The notes beneath the pieces were generated by a model. The model was given only the letters and a program-made list of their open reading frames with translations, made no database searches and had not been told where the DNA came from. Made by a program: the position numbers and the translations under genes. Shown piece after piece: positions 32,335 to 41,030 of a stretch of DNA of 42,744 nt. Within the stretch, counting starts at the first letter, position 1; every line of letters begins with the position of its first letter. This DNA is from Cocleimonas sp. Its GTDB lineage: Bacteria > Pseudomonadota > Gammaproteobacteria > Thiotrichales > Thiotrichaceae. The stretch covers positions 1 through 42,744 of the forward strand of contig JAGLBQ010000172.1 of the NCBI GenBank assembly GCA_023146675.1, written 5' to 3'.

Positions 32335-35232
32335 ATGAGTAGGGAATTTCATCGTGGACAGCGTTGGATTAGTAATACAGAATCCGAATTAGGCCTAGGC
32401 TTTGTAGAAAAAATAGAAGGGCGTCATGTCACTTTTATTTTTCCTGCGGCTGATGAAACGCGTGTATACGCTCTAAATAGTGCGCCACTAAGTCGTGTTA
32501 AATACCCACTTGATGAAAAAATAAAAACAGAATCAGGCATCAATATTACCGTCGTTGAGCACCTTGAGCATAATGGCTGTATTGTCTATCGAGGCATGGA
32601 TGAAGAAGGAAAAGAAATCCATGTACATGAATTAGAACTCAATAGCTTTGCCCAATTTAGCCATCCACATGATCGCCTTTTCGCAGGGCAGATTGATAAA
32701 GACAGTTATTTCCGTCTCCGTGTCGAAACTCTTGAACATCAACGTCGGCAACAAACCTCTGACACCTATGGACTATCAGGTCCTCGCGTTCAATTATTGC
32801 CACACCAATTTTATATCGCACATCAAGTTGCCTTGCGTCATGCGCCACGGGTATTACTTGCTGATGAAGTTGGTTTAGGAAAAACGATTGAAGCAGGTTT
32901 AATTTTACACCAACAATTATTAACGGAGCGAGTAAAGCGCGTGTTGATTGTGGTGCCAGAAAGTTTAATCCATCAATGGTTGGTGGAAATGATACGGCGG
33001 TTTAATCTACACTTTAGTATTTTTGATGTGGAACGTTGTCATATTATTGAAGAAGCAGAAGAAATTAATCCCTTTGAATCCGCACAACTTGCCCTTTGCA
33101 GTCTCTCTTTTTTAACTGAAAATCAACAACGTTTAGAGCAAGCAAAAAATGCAAAATGGGATTTAATGATAGTGGATGAAGCGCATCATTTAGCATGGAG
33201 TGAAGATGATGTCAGTGCAGAATATCAATGTATTGACTCTCTAGCACAACAAATTCCTGGTTTATTACTACTCACCGCAACCCCTGAGCAACTCGGTGTT
33301 GAAAGTCATTTTGCACGCTTACGTCTATTAGATCCTAATCGTTTTTATGATTTAAAAACCTTTCAGGAAGAGCAAGACCACTATCGCCCTGTGAATGAAT
33401 TAGTACAGGCACTGCTTGATGATCCACAAAAAGCACAGCAAGACACAGGACTTTTAACCGAGCTGGAAACATATTTAGGTGAAAAAGTCATCGCAGAGTT
33501 TGAACATGCAGATGATGCGGATACAAGTGTAGAGCATTTAATTCAAAGTTTGTTGGATCGTCATGGTACAGGTCGTGTGTTGTTTCGTAATACACGTGAT
33601 GCAGTGGCTGGTTTTCCTGAAAGAAATCTGCATGTTTACCCGTTTGAATTACCGCAAGCCTATCAAGAAAAATCTGAGACAAGCAATACAGACCTCCCTA
33701 CTCTATTGAATGAAAAGCTACATCCTGAAATATTACATGCAACTAATGATGCATGGTTAGAGTTTGATCCTCGTGTCACATGGTTGGCAGATTGGTTAGA
33801 GTCGCATTGGGATGAAAAAGTCCTCTTGATTTGTGCCTATGCAGAAACAGCCTTGGCACTGGAATATTATGTCAAATTAAAAACCAGTTCACGTGTTGCT
33901 CTTTTCCATGAGAATTTAAGTATTATTGAGCGTGATCGTGCTGCCGCTCATTTTGCTGATAATGAAGAGGGGGCGAATATTCTCATTTGTTCTGAAATAG
34001 GCAGCGAAGGAAGAAATTTTCAATTTGCGCATCACTTGATTTTATTTGATCTGCCCCTGAATCCTGATTTATTAGAACAGCGTATCGGACGACTCGATCG
34101 AATTGGTCAAACACAAACCATTCAGTTGCATATACCGCATTTTGAAACAGGTGCACAAGCACGATTAGTGGAATGGTATAACACAGGTCTCAATGCTTTT
34201 TTACATGTCTGCTCCGTTGGTCATCGTATTTTTGAGCAAGTGCAACAGGATTTAATGGAAGGTTTAATCGCGGATGATGAGCTAGCGACAGTGCAAAAAT
34301 TTGATGACTTAATTGAGCAAACTAAAATACTGCGCGAAGATGCATTAGAATCGATGCAGCAAGGTAGAGATCGCTTACTAGAATTGAACTCTTGTCATAA
34401 AGAACATGCCGCAGAAGTGATTGAAGAAGTGAATTTTTCAGCCAATCCATTGTTGCTTTCGCGTTATATGGATAGTGTTTTTGATCTTACAGGGGTGGAT
34501 CAACAGCCACAAAGTGCAGATTGCATTATTATAAAACCCACCGAACATATGCAAGACGCCCATTTTCCTGGCTTGTCTGATCAAGGAATGACAGCTACTT
34601 ACCAACGTGTTACCGCACTGTCGCGTGAAGATGTGCATTTTTTGACGTGGGAACACCCAATGGTTGTTGGTGCAATGGAAATGGTCAGCAGTGGTGAGTT
34701 TGGTAATGCAACTTTCTGTGCCATTACCTTTCCAAAAACATCCGAATTACAACTCAATGCAGGTACTTTATTGTTAGAAGCTATTTTTAGCGTCAATTGC
34801 CCAGCTCCCAAGCACTTACAAATTCACCGCTATCTATCCGCTAATATGGTACGCATACTGATTAGCAATACAGGTTTGGACTTAAGTGAACAGCTATCAC
34901 ATCAAGAGTTAAATGCATTATCAGAACGAGTTAGAAAGCATACAGCGAATGAAATTATTCAGTACGCACGTGATGAAATTATGCAAATGGTAGAGAGTGC
35001 AAAGTTATTAGCGGAGCCACAACAGCAAGAATTAATAGCACAAGCACTTAAGCTCACCGCGGAAGAAGTACATGATGATAACGAACGTTTAAACGCGTTG
35101 GCAGAGGTGAATCCAAATATTAGACAAGAAGAGATAGATCAGCTAACAGCAGATGCCCTAATGTTAGATGAGTATTTATCCTCCGCGCAATTAAGGCTGG
35201 ATGCTATTAGGATTGCATTTGTAGCTGAGTGA
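32335..35232 (+). CDS. rapA: RNA polymerase-associated ATPase RapA
   Basis: RapA is a Swi2/Snf2 ATPase that helps recycle RNA polymerase from stalled post-termination complexes. The start at 32335 gives MSREFHRGQRWISNTESELGLG, matching the E. coli N-terminus, and has AGGAAGG at the right distance; an ATG at 32314 is less likely. The 965-residue product shows tandem N-terminal Tudor-like domains, Walker A ADEVGLGKTIEAGL, the DEAH box VDEAHHLAW, LLTATPEQ, and the helicase C motif GSEGRNFQFAHHL then EQRIGRLDRIGQ. Length is normal for the family (E. coli 968). Confidence 0.97.
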   Translation: MSREFHRGQRWISNTESELGLGFVEKIEGRHVTFIFPAADETRVYALNSAPLSRVKYPLDEKIKTESGINITVVEHLEHNGCIVYRGMDEEGKEIHVHELELNSFAQFSHPHDRLFAGQIDKDSYFRLRVETLEHQRRQQTSDTYGLSGPRVQLLPHQFYIAHQVALRHAPRVLLADEVGLGKTIEAGLILHQQLLTERVKRVLIVVPESLIHQWLVEMIRRFNLHFSIFDVERCHIIEEAEEINPFESAQLALCSLSFLTENQQRLEQAKNAKWDLMIVDEAHHLAWSEDDVSAEYQCIDSLAQQIPGLLLLTATPEQLGVESHFARLRLLDPNRFYDLKTFQEEQDHYRPVNELVQALLDDPQKAQQDTGLLTELETYLGEKVIAEFEHADDADTSVEHLIQSLLDRHGTGRVLFRNTRDAVAGFPERNLHVYPFELPQAYQEKSETSNTDLPTLLNEKLHPEILHATNDAWLEFDPRVTWLADWLESHWDEKVLLICAYAETALALEYYVKLKTSSRVALFHENLSIIERDRAAAHFADNEEGANILICSEIGSEGRNFQFAHHLILFDLPLNPDLLEQRIGRLDRIGQTQTIQLHIPHFETGAQARLVEWYNTGLNAFLHVCSVGHRIFEQVQQDLMEGLIADDELATVQKFDDLIEQTKILREDALESMQQGRDRLLELNSCHKEHAAEVIEEVNFSANPLLLSRYMDSVFDLTGVDQQPQSADCIIIKPTEHMQDAHFPGLSDQGMTATYQRVTALSREDVHFLTWEHPMVVGAMEMVSSGEFGNATFCAITFPKTSELQLNAGTLLLEAIFSVNCPAPKHLQIHRYLSANMVRILISNTGLDLSEQLSHQELNALSERVRKHTANEIIQYARDEIMQMVESAKLLAEPQQQELIAQALKLTAEEVHDDNERLNALAEVNPNIRQEEIDQLTADALMLDEYLSSAQLRLDAIRIAFVAE

Positions 35233-35272
35233 TTTGGTATAAATATCACTTATTTATGCCTTTTAATCTTTT

Positions 35273-35320
35273 GGCTGTCTTTTTGTATAGCCCCGAAGAC
35301 TGAAGACAGCCTTTAAATTA
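35273..35320. terminator. Terminator between rapA and the BON/OmpA gene
   Basis: GGCTGTCTT (35273-35281) and AAGACAGCC (35303-35311) form nine perfect pairs around a 21-base loop, followed by TTTAAATT. It lies between convergent genes and probably ends rapA transcription. The T run is short. Confidence 0.55.
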
Positions 35321-35349
35321 ATTGCTAATCAGAGACTTTATTGGCTTTC

Positions 35350-36426
35350 TCAATCAGCATAAGTACGGATTTTAAAAGTAGCTGTATTATTTTTGTCATC
35401 AGTAATCGTATATCCAGAGACATGAACATTATTTTTATTGATGCCCTGTGTGGCTAAATACTCACGAATGCTAACGCCTCTGGCATACGCTATATCAGAA
35501 TCCTTTGCGTAAGCAATTAGCTCAATCGTTGGATGGGATTGCCTTTTAATACTTTTAGCAACGTTATCTAAGACTTGATGTGCAGTAATAGGCAAGGTGA
35601 TCGAGCCGTTAGAAAATCGTATTGATGATAGGTCTATTTTATCTATTGCTTGTGAAAAAGAAGATCTACTTTGCGACTCTTCTTTTTTATCTGTAGCTTT
35701 ATTGTCTGCCACAGCACCGAGTGACGCGTTAAAGTCATCAATTATATTGAATAGATTATTAGTATTTTTAGGCAGGGGCTGATGTTTGATTTGCTTTTCT
35801 GGTGTTTTTACCTTTTCACTAATATGTACTGCTTTAGTCGCTGAAATTTTGTTTTTATACTTTTCCTCACTCTCTACTGATTCCTCATCTAGCGGAACAA
35901 TAAAAGAAGATATATTTTCAGAACGATGTATGACAGGCACGGCTTGTTGCCCGATAGTCGACACTATCTTCTCTATATCAGCACTATCGTGTGGCTTTTT
36001 TTCTTCACTCACCATGTCAGATACTTGGCTGAGTGTTTGATCTGTTTCTTGTTGCTGTCGGGCTGTTTTATACGATATTTTTTCAATAGTTGGGGGTTGT
36101 CGCTCGTTATTAATTCCATAGCGAATATAAGGCTGATCTCTAACTAATAATTGATTGCGTATCACCCGTATCCCAAAAACTGCACGTGATAATCTGTGTG
36201 CCTTATCTGCTATTTCCTGACTGCCAACTTCCCCTGTAAGCGTTCCATCGCGTCCTAAAAAGGATACTTCAGCATCAATATTATGCTCCACTAAGACTAA
36301 CTTAACACTTGAAACTAACTTTGCTTCTACTTTAGGTTGTACAAGATAGATTGAAATAATTAATAAAAGTATCACAGCAGGGCTTAGCCACATTGTTAGC
36401 AGTATAAACAGGTCTTTTTTAGGCAT
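35350..36426 (-). CDS. BON and OmpA-like domain envelope protein
   Basis: This 358-residue protein has one N-terminal membrane anchor (residues about 9-28). It continues with a BON domain (EAKLVSSVKLVLVEHNIDAEV, shown as SSVKLVLVEHNI, with DGTLTGEVGSQEIADKA) and a long acidic and polar linker (about 110-260). It ends in an OmpA-like domain, IRFSNGSITLPITAHQVLDNVAKSI then IAYARGVSIREYLATQGI with the conserved Arg. BON domains bind phospholipid or other envelope components and OmpA-like domains bind peptidoglycan, so it may link membrane and wall. The OmpA motif is divergent. Confidence 0.8.
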   Translation of the reverse strand: MPKKDLFILLTMWLSPAVILLLIISIYLVQPKVEAKLVSSVKLVLVEHNIDAEVSFLGRDGTLTGEVGSQEIADKAHRLSRAVFGIRVIRNQLLVRDQPYIRYGINNERQPPTIEKISYKTARQQQETDQTLSQVSDMVSEEKKPHDSADIEKIVSTIGQQAVPVIHRSENISSFIVPLDEESVESEEKYKNKISATKAVHISEKVKTPEKQIKHQPLPKNTNNLFNIIDDFNASLGAVADNKATDKKEESQSRSSFSQAIDKIDLSSIRFSNGSITLPITAHQVLDNVAKSIKRQSHPTIELIAYAKDSDIAYARGVSIREYLATQGINKNNVHVSGYTITDDKNNTATFKIRTYAD

Positions 36427-36705
36427 CCTTTATTTCTCGGTTACAGATTTATGGGCAAAGAAATACCCAATAAGATAATTAATCCTCTAATTTACTATAC
36501 GTTAGAGTACTTTTCGCTGAACCGACAACGTTATTGTATTGTTATAATTTTGGGGATACTCGTAAGAAGTAAAATAGGAATGTGGATAACGGAGGGGGAT
36601 AGAATAAAGAGGTATTGATAGAGAGTTACTAGATGGAGGTAAGTGTAAGTGACCACGAGACATTTTCATTCACGTGGTCAAGCGGCTTAAAACAGCCGCG
36701 CAACA
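36427..36705. other. Hairpin-rich gap downstream of the 53-codon gene
   Basis: The 279-base gap holds two stem-loops: TGACCACG (36650-36657) with CGTGGTCA (36673-36680), and GCGGCT (36682-36687) with AGCCGC (36694-36699). Both lie immediately after the stop of the 53-codon minus-strand gene and may protect or terminate its transcript. Nothing else is recognised in the remainder. Confidence 0.5.
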
Positions 36706-36867
36706 TTAAGGTGCTTTAGGAGTAGTGTACTCAACCTCTGTCTGCCATGCTTCCCAAATAGTTTCATAACCAACAAAACCTTTCTCATTGGGTTTCATTT
36801 GACGAGTTGTTAGATAGCTCGCTGTTCCTTCTGGAACTTCTGGTCTAGTGCTGCTTTGTGCGCTCAT
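36706..36867 (-). CDS. 53-residue small protein of unknown function
   Basis: This ORF begins at an ATG with an AGGTGA ribosome site 5 bases upstream and ends at TAA just before two strong hairpins, so it has the structure of a real gene. The product is hydrophilic with no signal peptide or membrane segment. It is rich in Thr, Glu and Pro and has an aromatic stretch KGFVGYETIWEAWQTEVEY (three Trp/Tyr-containing helical turns). It has no cysteine. It is divergent from the ECF sigma operon. I do not recognise the family. Confidence 0.6.
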   Translation of the reverse strand: MSAQSSTRPEVPEGTASYLTTRQMKPNEKGFVGYETIWEAWQTEVEYTTPKAP

Positions 36868-37150
36868 AAATCACCTAATTATATTGTTTAATAATTCAAG
36901 TTAGCCACTACAGAAAAAATTGTAGTTAATAACTAGCTCGATCCCCTTATTTTTACATCTTTTACAGCAAAAATATAGAGGGATACCTCTAAATGAATAG
37001 TGCTACTCTTCACAATTTTGAAGAACCGTGTGTCTAATTAGTATTAGTTTATTGCATCCAAGTAATAAATACTTTGCGTATAAAGACCAATAAGAACAAA
37101 GAATCAAGCAATACCACTAACTATAAAAAACATAACAGAAGCGACTCACT
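36868..37150. other. Divergent promoter region of the ECF sigma operon
   Basis: These 283 bases separate the 53-codon gene from the sigma gene. A small stem TAGAGG (36976-36981) with CCTCTA (36986-36991) closes on a four-base loop. A GAAC motif occurs near 37022, but I cannot place a matching -10 element, so no ECF autopromoter is called. Confidence 0.35.
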
Positions 37151-37696
37151 ATGGAAGATAAATACGCAGATTTACTACAGCGATGCGCGGCGAGTAGGGA
37201 TCAGATAGCTTTTAAACAGCTTTATGAAGAAACATCACCAAAACTACTCAGCTTATGCATGCGACTATTACAAAATAAGCAGTTAGCTGAAGATGTACTG
37301 CAAGAAGGCTTTATTAAAATATGGGAAAAAGCCGATACTTATGCGCCAGAGAAAGGTAAAGCAATGACTTGGATGGCGACGGTCGTACGAAATAAGGCAT
37401 TGGATAAACTTCGCAGCCTTAAAACCAAGGCAGCAGAGACAGAGATTCAATATGAAGGTCTAGAGTTTGCATCTACTGATTTAGCGCCTGATTCATTAGA
37501 AAACCTGAGTCAGGACATGAAGGGCTTAATGGACTGCTTAAATAAGTTAAAGCCCGCACAACGTGAATGTATATTACTTTCTTATTACTACGGGCATACT
37601 CATCAGGAGCTTTCCGATAGATTAGAAAAACCATTAGGAACAGTGAAGGCCTGGATTCGCAGAGGCCTTGAGGATTTAAGACCATGTCTAGCATAA
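37151..37696 (+). CDS. ECF-family RNA polymerase sigma factor
   Basis: This 181-residue sigma factor has region 2 (AFKQLYEETSPKLLSLCMRLL, shown as KQLYEETSPKLLS; DVLQEGFIKIWEKADTY; GKAMTWMATVVRNKALDKLR) and region 4 (LKPAQRECILLSYYYGHTHQELSDRL with GTVKAWIRRGLEDLR). It overlaps the anti-sigma gene by 13 bases, the typical ECF arrangement. It belongs with SigK-like proteins paired with RskA-type anti-sigmas. The signal is unknown but the location points to envelope or oxidative stress. Confidence 0.94.
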   Translation: MEDKYADLLQRCAASRDQIAFKQLYEETSPKLLSLCMRLLQNKQLAEDVLQEGFIKIWEKADTYAPEKGKAMTWMATVVRNKALDKLRSLKTKAAETEIQYEGLEFASTDLAPDSLENLSQDMKGLMDCLNKLKPAQRECILLSYYYGHTHQELSDRLEKPLGTVKAWIRRGLEDLRPCLA

Positions 37697-38409
37697 AACG
37701 ATACCAAAACCCTGAAATTTTTGAACAACTTGCGATGGAATATGCCGTGGGTGGACTTCATGGGCGGGCTAAAAAACGCTTTGAGACACTGATGGAAACA
37801 CATTTCTATCTTAAGGCAACGGTTGAGGCTTATGAGTATAAGTTTGCACACCTTGTTGAACTACTTCCTGATGAAAAACCTTCAGATCAGCTATGGGAAA
37901 ATATTAATGCGCAAATCAAAATAGATGCTCAACCTGCTGAAGTAAAAATAACCTCATGGTGGCATTCATTATTTAATACCAAAGTCTATGGTTTAGTTGC
38001 CTCTGCGCTGATTATATCTGCAATACTCTTGTTTAATCCCATGACAGGGTCACCCATCGCTTATACTGCTGTTTTGGAGTCAAGCACAACACATACTGCA
38101 ATGGCTGTAACACGTATAAGTCAGGCAGATATGCAACTTTCCATTGATATGATGAAGCATCCTGATATTCCTGATAATATGGAGCTACACTTATGGTGTC
38201 ACCCTAAAGATGGTGGTAAACCTGTCATGATGGGAGCCATTGCAAAATCAGGTGAGACAATTATCCATATTGATAAAGCAGAATGGCGTAGTTTTAAAAA
38301 TGTTGGTTTGCTTGCGGTTAGTATTGAACCTAAAGGCAAACAGAGCAGTGATGGACCAAGAGGAGAGGTATTGCTGGAGGGGCAGCTAAGTTCTATACAT
38401 GAAACGTAA
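37684..38409 (+). CDS. RskA-type anti-sigma factor
   Basis: This 241-residue protein has an N-terminal cytoplasmic segment that would bind the sigma factor (EQLAMEYAVGGLHGRAKKRFE, key words AMEYAVGGL and AKKRFE). A single membrane span lies at about 101-120 (LVASALIISAILLF). The periplasmic RskA C-terminal domain includes MAVTRISQADMQLSI, LHLWCHPKDGGKPVMMG and VGLLAVSIEPKG. The sigma factor is released when this protein is cleaved or changes shape. It overlaps the sigma gene by 13 bases and the next gene by 11. Confidence 0.9.
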   Translation: MSSIKRYQNPEIFEQLAMEYAVGGLHGRAKKRFETLMETHFYLKATVEAYEYKFAHLVELLPDEKPSDQLWENINAQIKIDAQPAEVKITSWWHSLFNTKVYGLVASALIISAILLFNPMTGSPIAYTAVLESSTTHTAMAVTRISQADMQLSIDMMKHPDIPDNMELHLWCHPKDGGKPVMMGAIAKSGETIIHIDKAEWRSFKNVGLLAVSIEPKGKQSSDGPRGEVLLEGQLSSIHET

Positions 38410-39406
38410 TTCAAATAATAAATTTTTAGTCCTCATTAGACGAATAACGATCCTGTTATCCGTCTTTTTTTGTGCGCCTGTTATGGCAACAAACTTTGTC
38501 TACCAGTTTGAGCCTGATGATTTAATCTCGCATGAAACAATGCAACTTGAAAATATCAGTAGCTTAGGAATAGGCAATGAGAAGGTGAATCAACTTCCTG
38601 TCACTGAATTATCAGGGCTAGCTTGGGACGCGCATAAAAAACTGCTCTATGCCGTCTCTGACTCAGGTTATCTGTATCATCTTAAAATAACGATTAAACA
38701 CAAAAAATTAGTTAAAGCAACGGTGCTACGTGCCTACAAACTACGTGATAAAAAAGGGATTCCCTTTACCAGTAAATACCGTGATTCTGAAGGATTGACA
38801 TTAAAGCGTAATAATAAGGGGGTGGTTACGGAGCTGATCATTTCCTTTGAGCGAAAATTTCGGATTGTTCGTTTTACTTTGCAAGGTCAGCAATTAGGCA
38901 AAATAAAACTGCCCAATATATTGCGAAAAGAGCAACACTATCGAAGTAAAAACAAAGGACTAGAAGGTGTCACTCTGCATCCAAAATACGGTGTTATTAG
39001 CGCAACAGAGCTACCGCTAAAAATTGCTCCTAGAAACTACCAAACTCTATACTCAACTAAAGGAAAAGTTTGGCACTTCAAATTATCAAGGTATCGAAAT
39101 AGCTCAGTGACAGGGCTAGAAACCTTACCAAATGGCGATGTATTAGTGCTAGAGCGCTCTTATAATGGGCTTTTTGCTGCGATGGTTATTAGCTTACGCC
39201 AAGTTAAACTCTCTGAGTGTAATCAACTGCATCAATGTAAGGTTGAAGAACTGGCTATATTTAATAGCATTGATGGTTGGCGCGTTGATAATTTTGAAGG
39301 ATTAACGCATTACCAAGGCGATCAATACCTCATGGTGTCAGATGATAATAAAAATCCACTGCAAAATACTGTGCTGGTTTTGTTTAGTATTAAACACTTG
39401 GAATAG
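38399..39406 (+). CDS. Exported esterase-like/phytase-like beta-propeller protein
   Basis: This 335-residue secreted protein has a signal peptide of about 31 residues ending near VMA. The mature part fits the phytase-like family PF13449: ELSGLAWDAHKKLLYAVSDSG, then YRDSEGLTL and NKGLEGVTLHP, and the closing VDNFEGLTHYQGDQYLMVSDDN (shown as NFEGLTHYQGDQYL). These SDSG and EGLT repeats mark a beta-propeller that binds metal and may act on phosphate or ester substrates. It is the third gene of the sigma/anti-sigma operon and overlaps its predecessor by 11 bases, so it is a likely member of the stress regulon. Confidence 0.82.
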   Translation: MKRNSNNKFLVLIRRITILLSVFFCAPVMATNFVYQFEPDDLISHETMQLENISSLGIGNEKVNQLPVTELSGLAWDAHKKLLYAVSDSGYLYHLKITIKHKKLVKATVLRAYKLRDKKGIPFTSKYRDSEGLTLKRNNKGVVTELIISFERKFRIVRFTLQGQQLGKIKLPNILRKEQHYRSKNKGLEGVTLHPKYGVISATELPLKIAPRNYQTLYSTKGKVWHFKLSRYRNSSVTGLETLPNGDVLVLERSYNGLFAAMVISLRQVKLSECNQLHQCKVEELAIFNSIDGWRVDNFEGLTHYQGDQYLMVSDDNKNPLQNTVLVLFSIKHLE

Positions 39407-39455
39407 TGGGTTATTCGTAGTGGAAAAGCTTCCCTGTCGTAAAATAATGAATCTA

Positions 39456-39471
39456 ATTCAGGGATTCAGGG
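39456..39471. repeat. Tandem ATTCAGGG repeat
   Basis: Two exact adjacent copies of ATTCAGGG lie in the gap after the phytase-like gene. They overlap the region that would supply a ribosome site for the small TTG-initiated frame at 39481. Confidence 0.4.
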
Positions 39472-39480
39472 AGTCGATAT

Positions 39481-39618
39481 TTGTCCAAGTGTAAAAAATA
39501 CAAAAGTAGGCGCACTAATAAAGCAGCAGCGAATAAACTATCGCCATTGCAGCTTAAATTACAAGCACTATCAAGCCATCATTATAAAATTGCCATTCAG
39601 AACGTTGCCTGTGGATAA
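39481..39618 (+). CDS. Possible 45-codon basic ORF with TTG start
   Basis: A TTG at 39481 with GGGAG about 8 bases upstream opens a 45-codon frame rich in Lys, Arg, Gln and Ala (key start KCKKYKSRRTNKAA), ending at TAA 39616-39618. The 310-base gap between the phytase-like and membrane-protein genes holds nothing else recognisable. It could be a small basic protein, a remnant of a longer gene, or chance. Confidence 0.25.
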   Translation: MSKCKKYKSRRTNKAAANKLSPLQLKLQALSSHHYKIAIQNVACG

Positions 39619-39716
39619 TGAGAAGCTACAGCATTATATTTTTGACAATCCTCATCGCTATCATTTTATAAAAATGCTCTACTCTACTAGAAATTATTAT
39701 TAAGAGGAGAGGAACG

Positions 39717-39965
39717 ATGAAAGAAAAAACATTTAACCGTCTTATATATAGCATGATGATACTTGGTTTAATTATGATGCTAACGGGGATAGGACTCGCA
39801 ACCTTTACCAATATTGCATCAGGCGGTGGGTTCATGTTATTGGCATTGCTGATTGCAATTGGTATGTTGTTATTAGCACCATCTAAAATATATTTAACCT
39901 TTCAAATGATGCGCAAAAATGATGAAAAGTGCAAAAAAGTAGCACAAGAGAACCGTTCAGATTAG
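39717..39965 (+). CDS. Small inner-membrane protein, two spans
   Basis: The 82 residues include two hydrophobic segments (about 12-31 and 37-58) joined by a Gly-rich turn ASGGG. They end in a charged, cytoplasmic-looking tail (RKNDEKCKKVAQENRSD). A good GAGGAG ribosome site precedes the ATG. No family is recognised; the topology resembles many stress or transporter accessory peptides. It is convergent with the NrtR-like gene. Confidence 0.6.
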   Translation: MKEKTFNRLIYSMMILGLIMMLTGIGLATFTNIASGGGFMLLALLIAIGMLLLAPSKIYLTFQMMRKNDEKCKKVAQENRSD

Positions 39966-40066
39966 AAGGACTGGGTTACGCTGATATTCATGAAATTATA
40001 ATAAGCTGAACTCAGGTGCTTTATCTCTGGATACCCGCTTGTAAACAATAATATTTCAGTTTTATA

Positions 40067-40798
40067 TCAATTTTCAAGGTTGCGTACAAAGGTGTATTTC
40101 CCAGAGTCTTTTTTCATGCGATATAATACCGCAGGGCGACCACTACCCATTGAGCGCCTTTCTCCTGTATCGATTAATAATTCAGCTTGATCAATTCGCC
40201 GCCTAAAGGATTTTTTCTGGATACTTTTACCCAGTAATGCTTCGTGAAGATGCTGTAGCTCAGGTAAGGTGAATGTTTCAGGTAGGGCATAAGCGGGTAC
40301 GATAGAGTACAGAGCTTTTTGTTTTAGTCGCTCACGTGCGGTGTTAATAATATGCGAATGATCAAATGCTAAGGTCATATTGCTGACATCATCTAACATG
40401 ATCCATTTTGCATCGATTACGGTTGAAATTTGTGCTTCACAAATTTGATGTGCAATGAGCGCCGTGTAACAAATGGTGATTGACCAACTACGTTTATCCC
40501 GTTTTGCATTGCCAACGGTATAAAGTTGTTCAAGATAGGGAGGGCTTACTCCTGTTTTTTCTTTAAGTTTTCGTAATGCTGTTTGCTCTAATGTCTGATC
40601 ATTATCTTGATCAATAAATCCACCTGGCAAGCCCCATAAACCTTTATCAGGATAGTTTGAACGTTTCACTAGTAACACTTTTAACAGCCCTTCATGATAG
40701 GTGAATAAGACAGGGTCAACTGTCATCAGTGGCGCATCAAACTCACGTTTATTATAAGTAGCAAGAAATGTTTCTTCATTTTCAGATGATGTAAGCAT
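40067..40798 (-). CDS. NrtR-like NUDIX-fold transcriptional regulator
   Basis: This 243-residue protein has an N-terminal NUDIX domain (LWGLPGGFIDQ, ALRKLKEKTGV) and a C-terminal winged-helix domain typical of NrtR, a regulator of NAD metabolism that senses ADP-ribose. The catalytic motif R-E-U-x-E-E reads R76-K-L-K-E-K81, so metal-dependent hydrolysis is probably lost and the domain serves as a sensor. The C-terminal part ends SFRRRIDQAELLIDTGERR then GRPAVLYRM, the usual NrtR wing. It is divergent from a NADAR gene across a region full of TGTC/GACA half-sites, its likely operator. Confidence 0.85.
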   Translation of the reverse strand: MLTSSENEETFLATYNKREFDAPLMTVDPVLFTYHEGLLKVLLVKRSNYPDKGLWGLPGGFIDQDNDQTLEQTALRKLKEKTGVSPPYLEQLYTVGNAKRDKRSWSITICYTALIAHQICEAQISTVIDAKWIMLDDVSNMTLAFDHSHIINTARERLKQKALYSIVPAYALPETFTLPELQHLHEALLGKSIQKKSFRRRIDQAELLIDTGERRSMGSGRPAVLYRMKKDSGKYTFVRNLEN

Positions 40799-40880
40799 AG
40801 TTTATTGATCAGTTTTTTAAGAATATAGTGACCTTCCATTCTCAATTTACCCCGCTTTCATCTGTAATTCAATTTAATTA

Positions 40881-40957
40881 TGTCTAATTGACACTTATAT
40901 GTTGACATTAAATATGTCTTTAGGACACTATTGTGAAAAGTGACATAAAGACATAAA
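40881..40957. promoter_or_regulatory. Cluster of TGTC/GACA operator half-sites
   Basis: Seven TGTC or GACA half-sites occur in 77 bases. Two TGTC-N5-GACA palindromes are at 40881-40893 and 40915-40927, spaced 34 bases centre to centre. A further GACAT/ATGTC arm pair spans 40904-40918, and tandem GACATAAA copies lie at 40942-40957. Candidate -35 boxes TTGACA at 40888 and 40902 overlap them. The site is between the nrtR-like and NADAR genes, so it is a good candidate operator for the NUDIX regulator. Confidence 0.65.
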
Positions 40958-40961
40958 TCGA

Positions 40962-41004
40962 CTGACCTTGAGTCTTGGTTATTATGACAAAGATTCAAGG
41001 TCAG
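40962..41004 (+). promoter_or_regulatory. Long leader hairpin upstream of the NADAR gene
   Basis: CTGACCTTGA (40962-40971) is perfectly complementary to TCAAGGTCAG (40995-41004), and the stem continues inward with a G-U pair and GTCTT/AAAGA-type pairing to about 15 pairs. The GGGAG ribosome site lies 14 bases after it. There is no T run, so it is not a simple terminator; it may be a protein- or ligand-binding leader, or a second DNA operator. Confidence 0.6.
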
Positions 41005-41030
41005 TTAATTTACTACTGGGAGTAAATATA

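Noticed and set aside
36660..36680. parS-like CACGTG in the hairpin region
   Set aside because: Only the central hexamer matches; the flanks are not TGTTT/AAACA.
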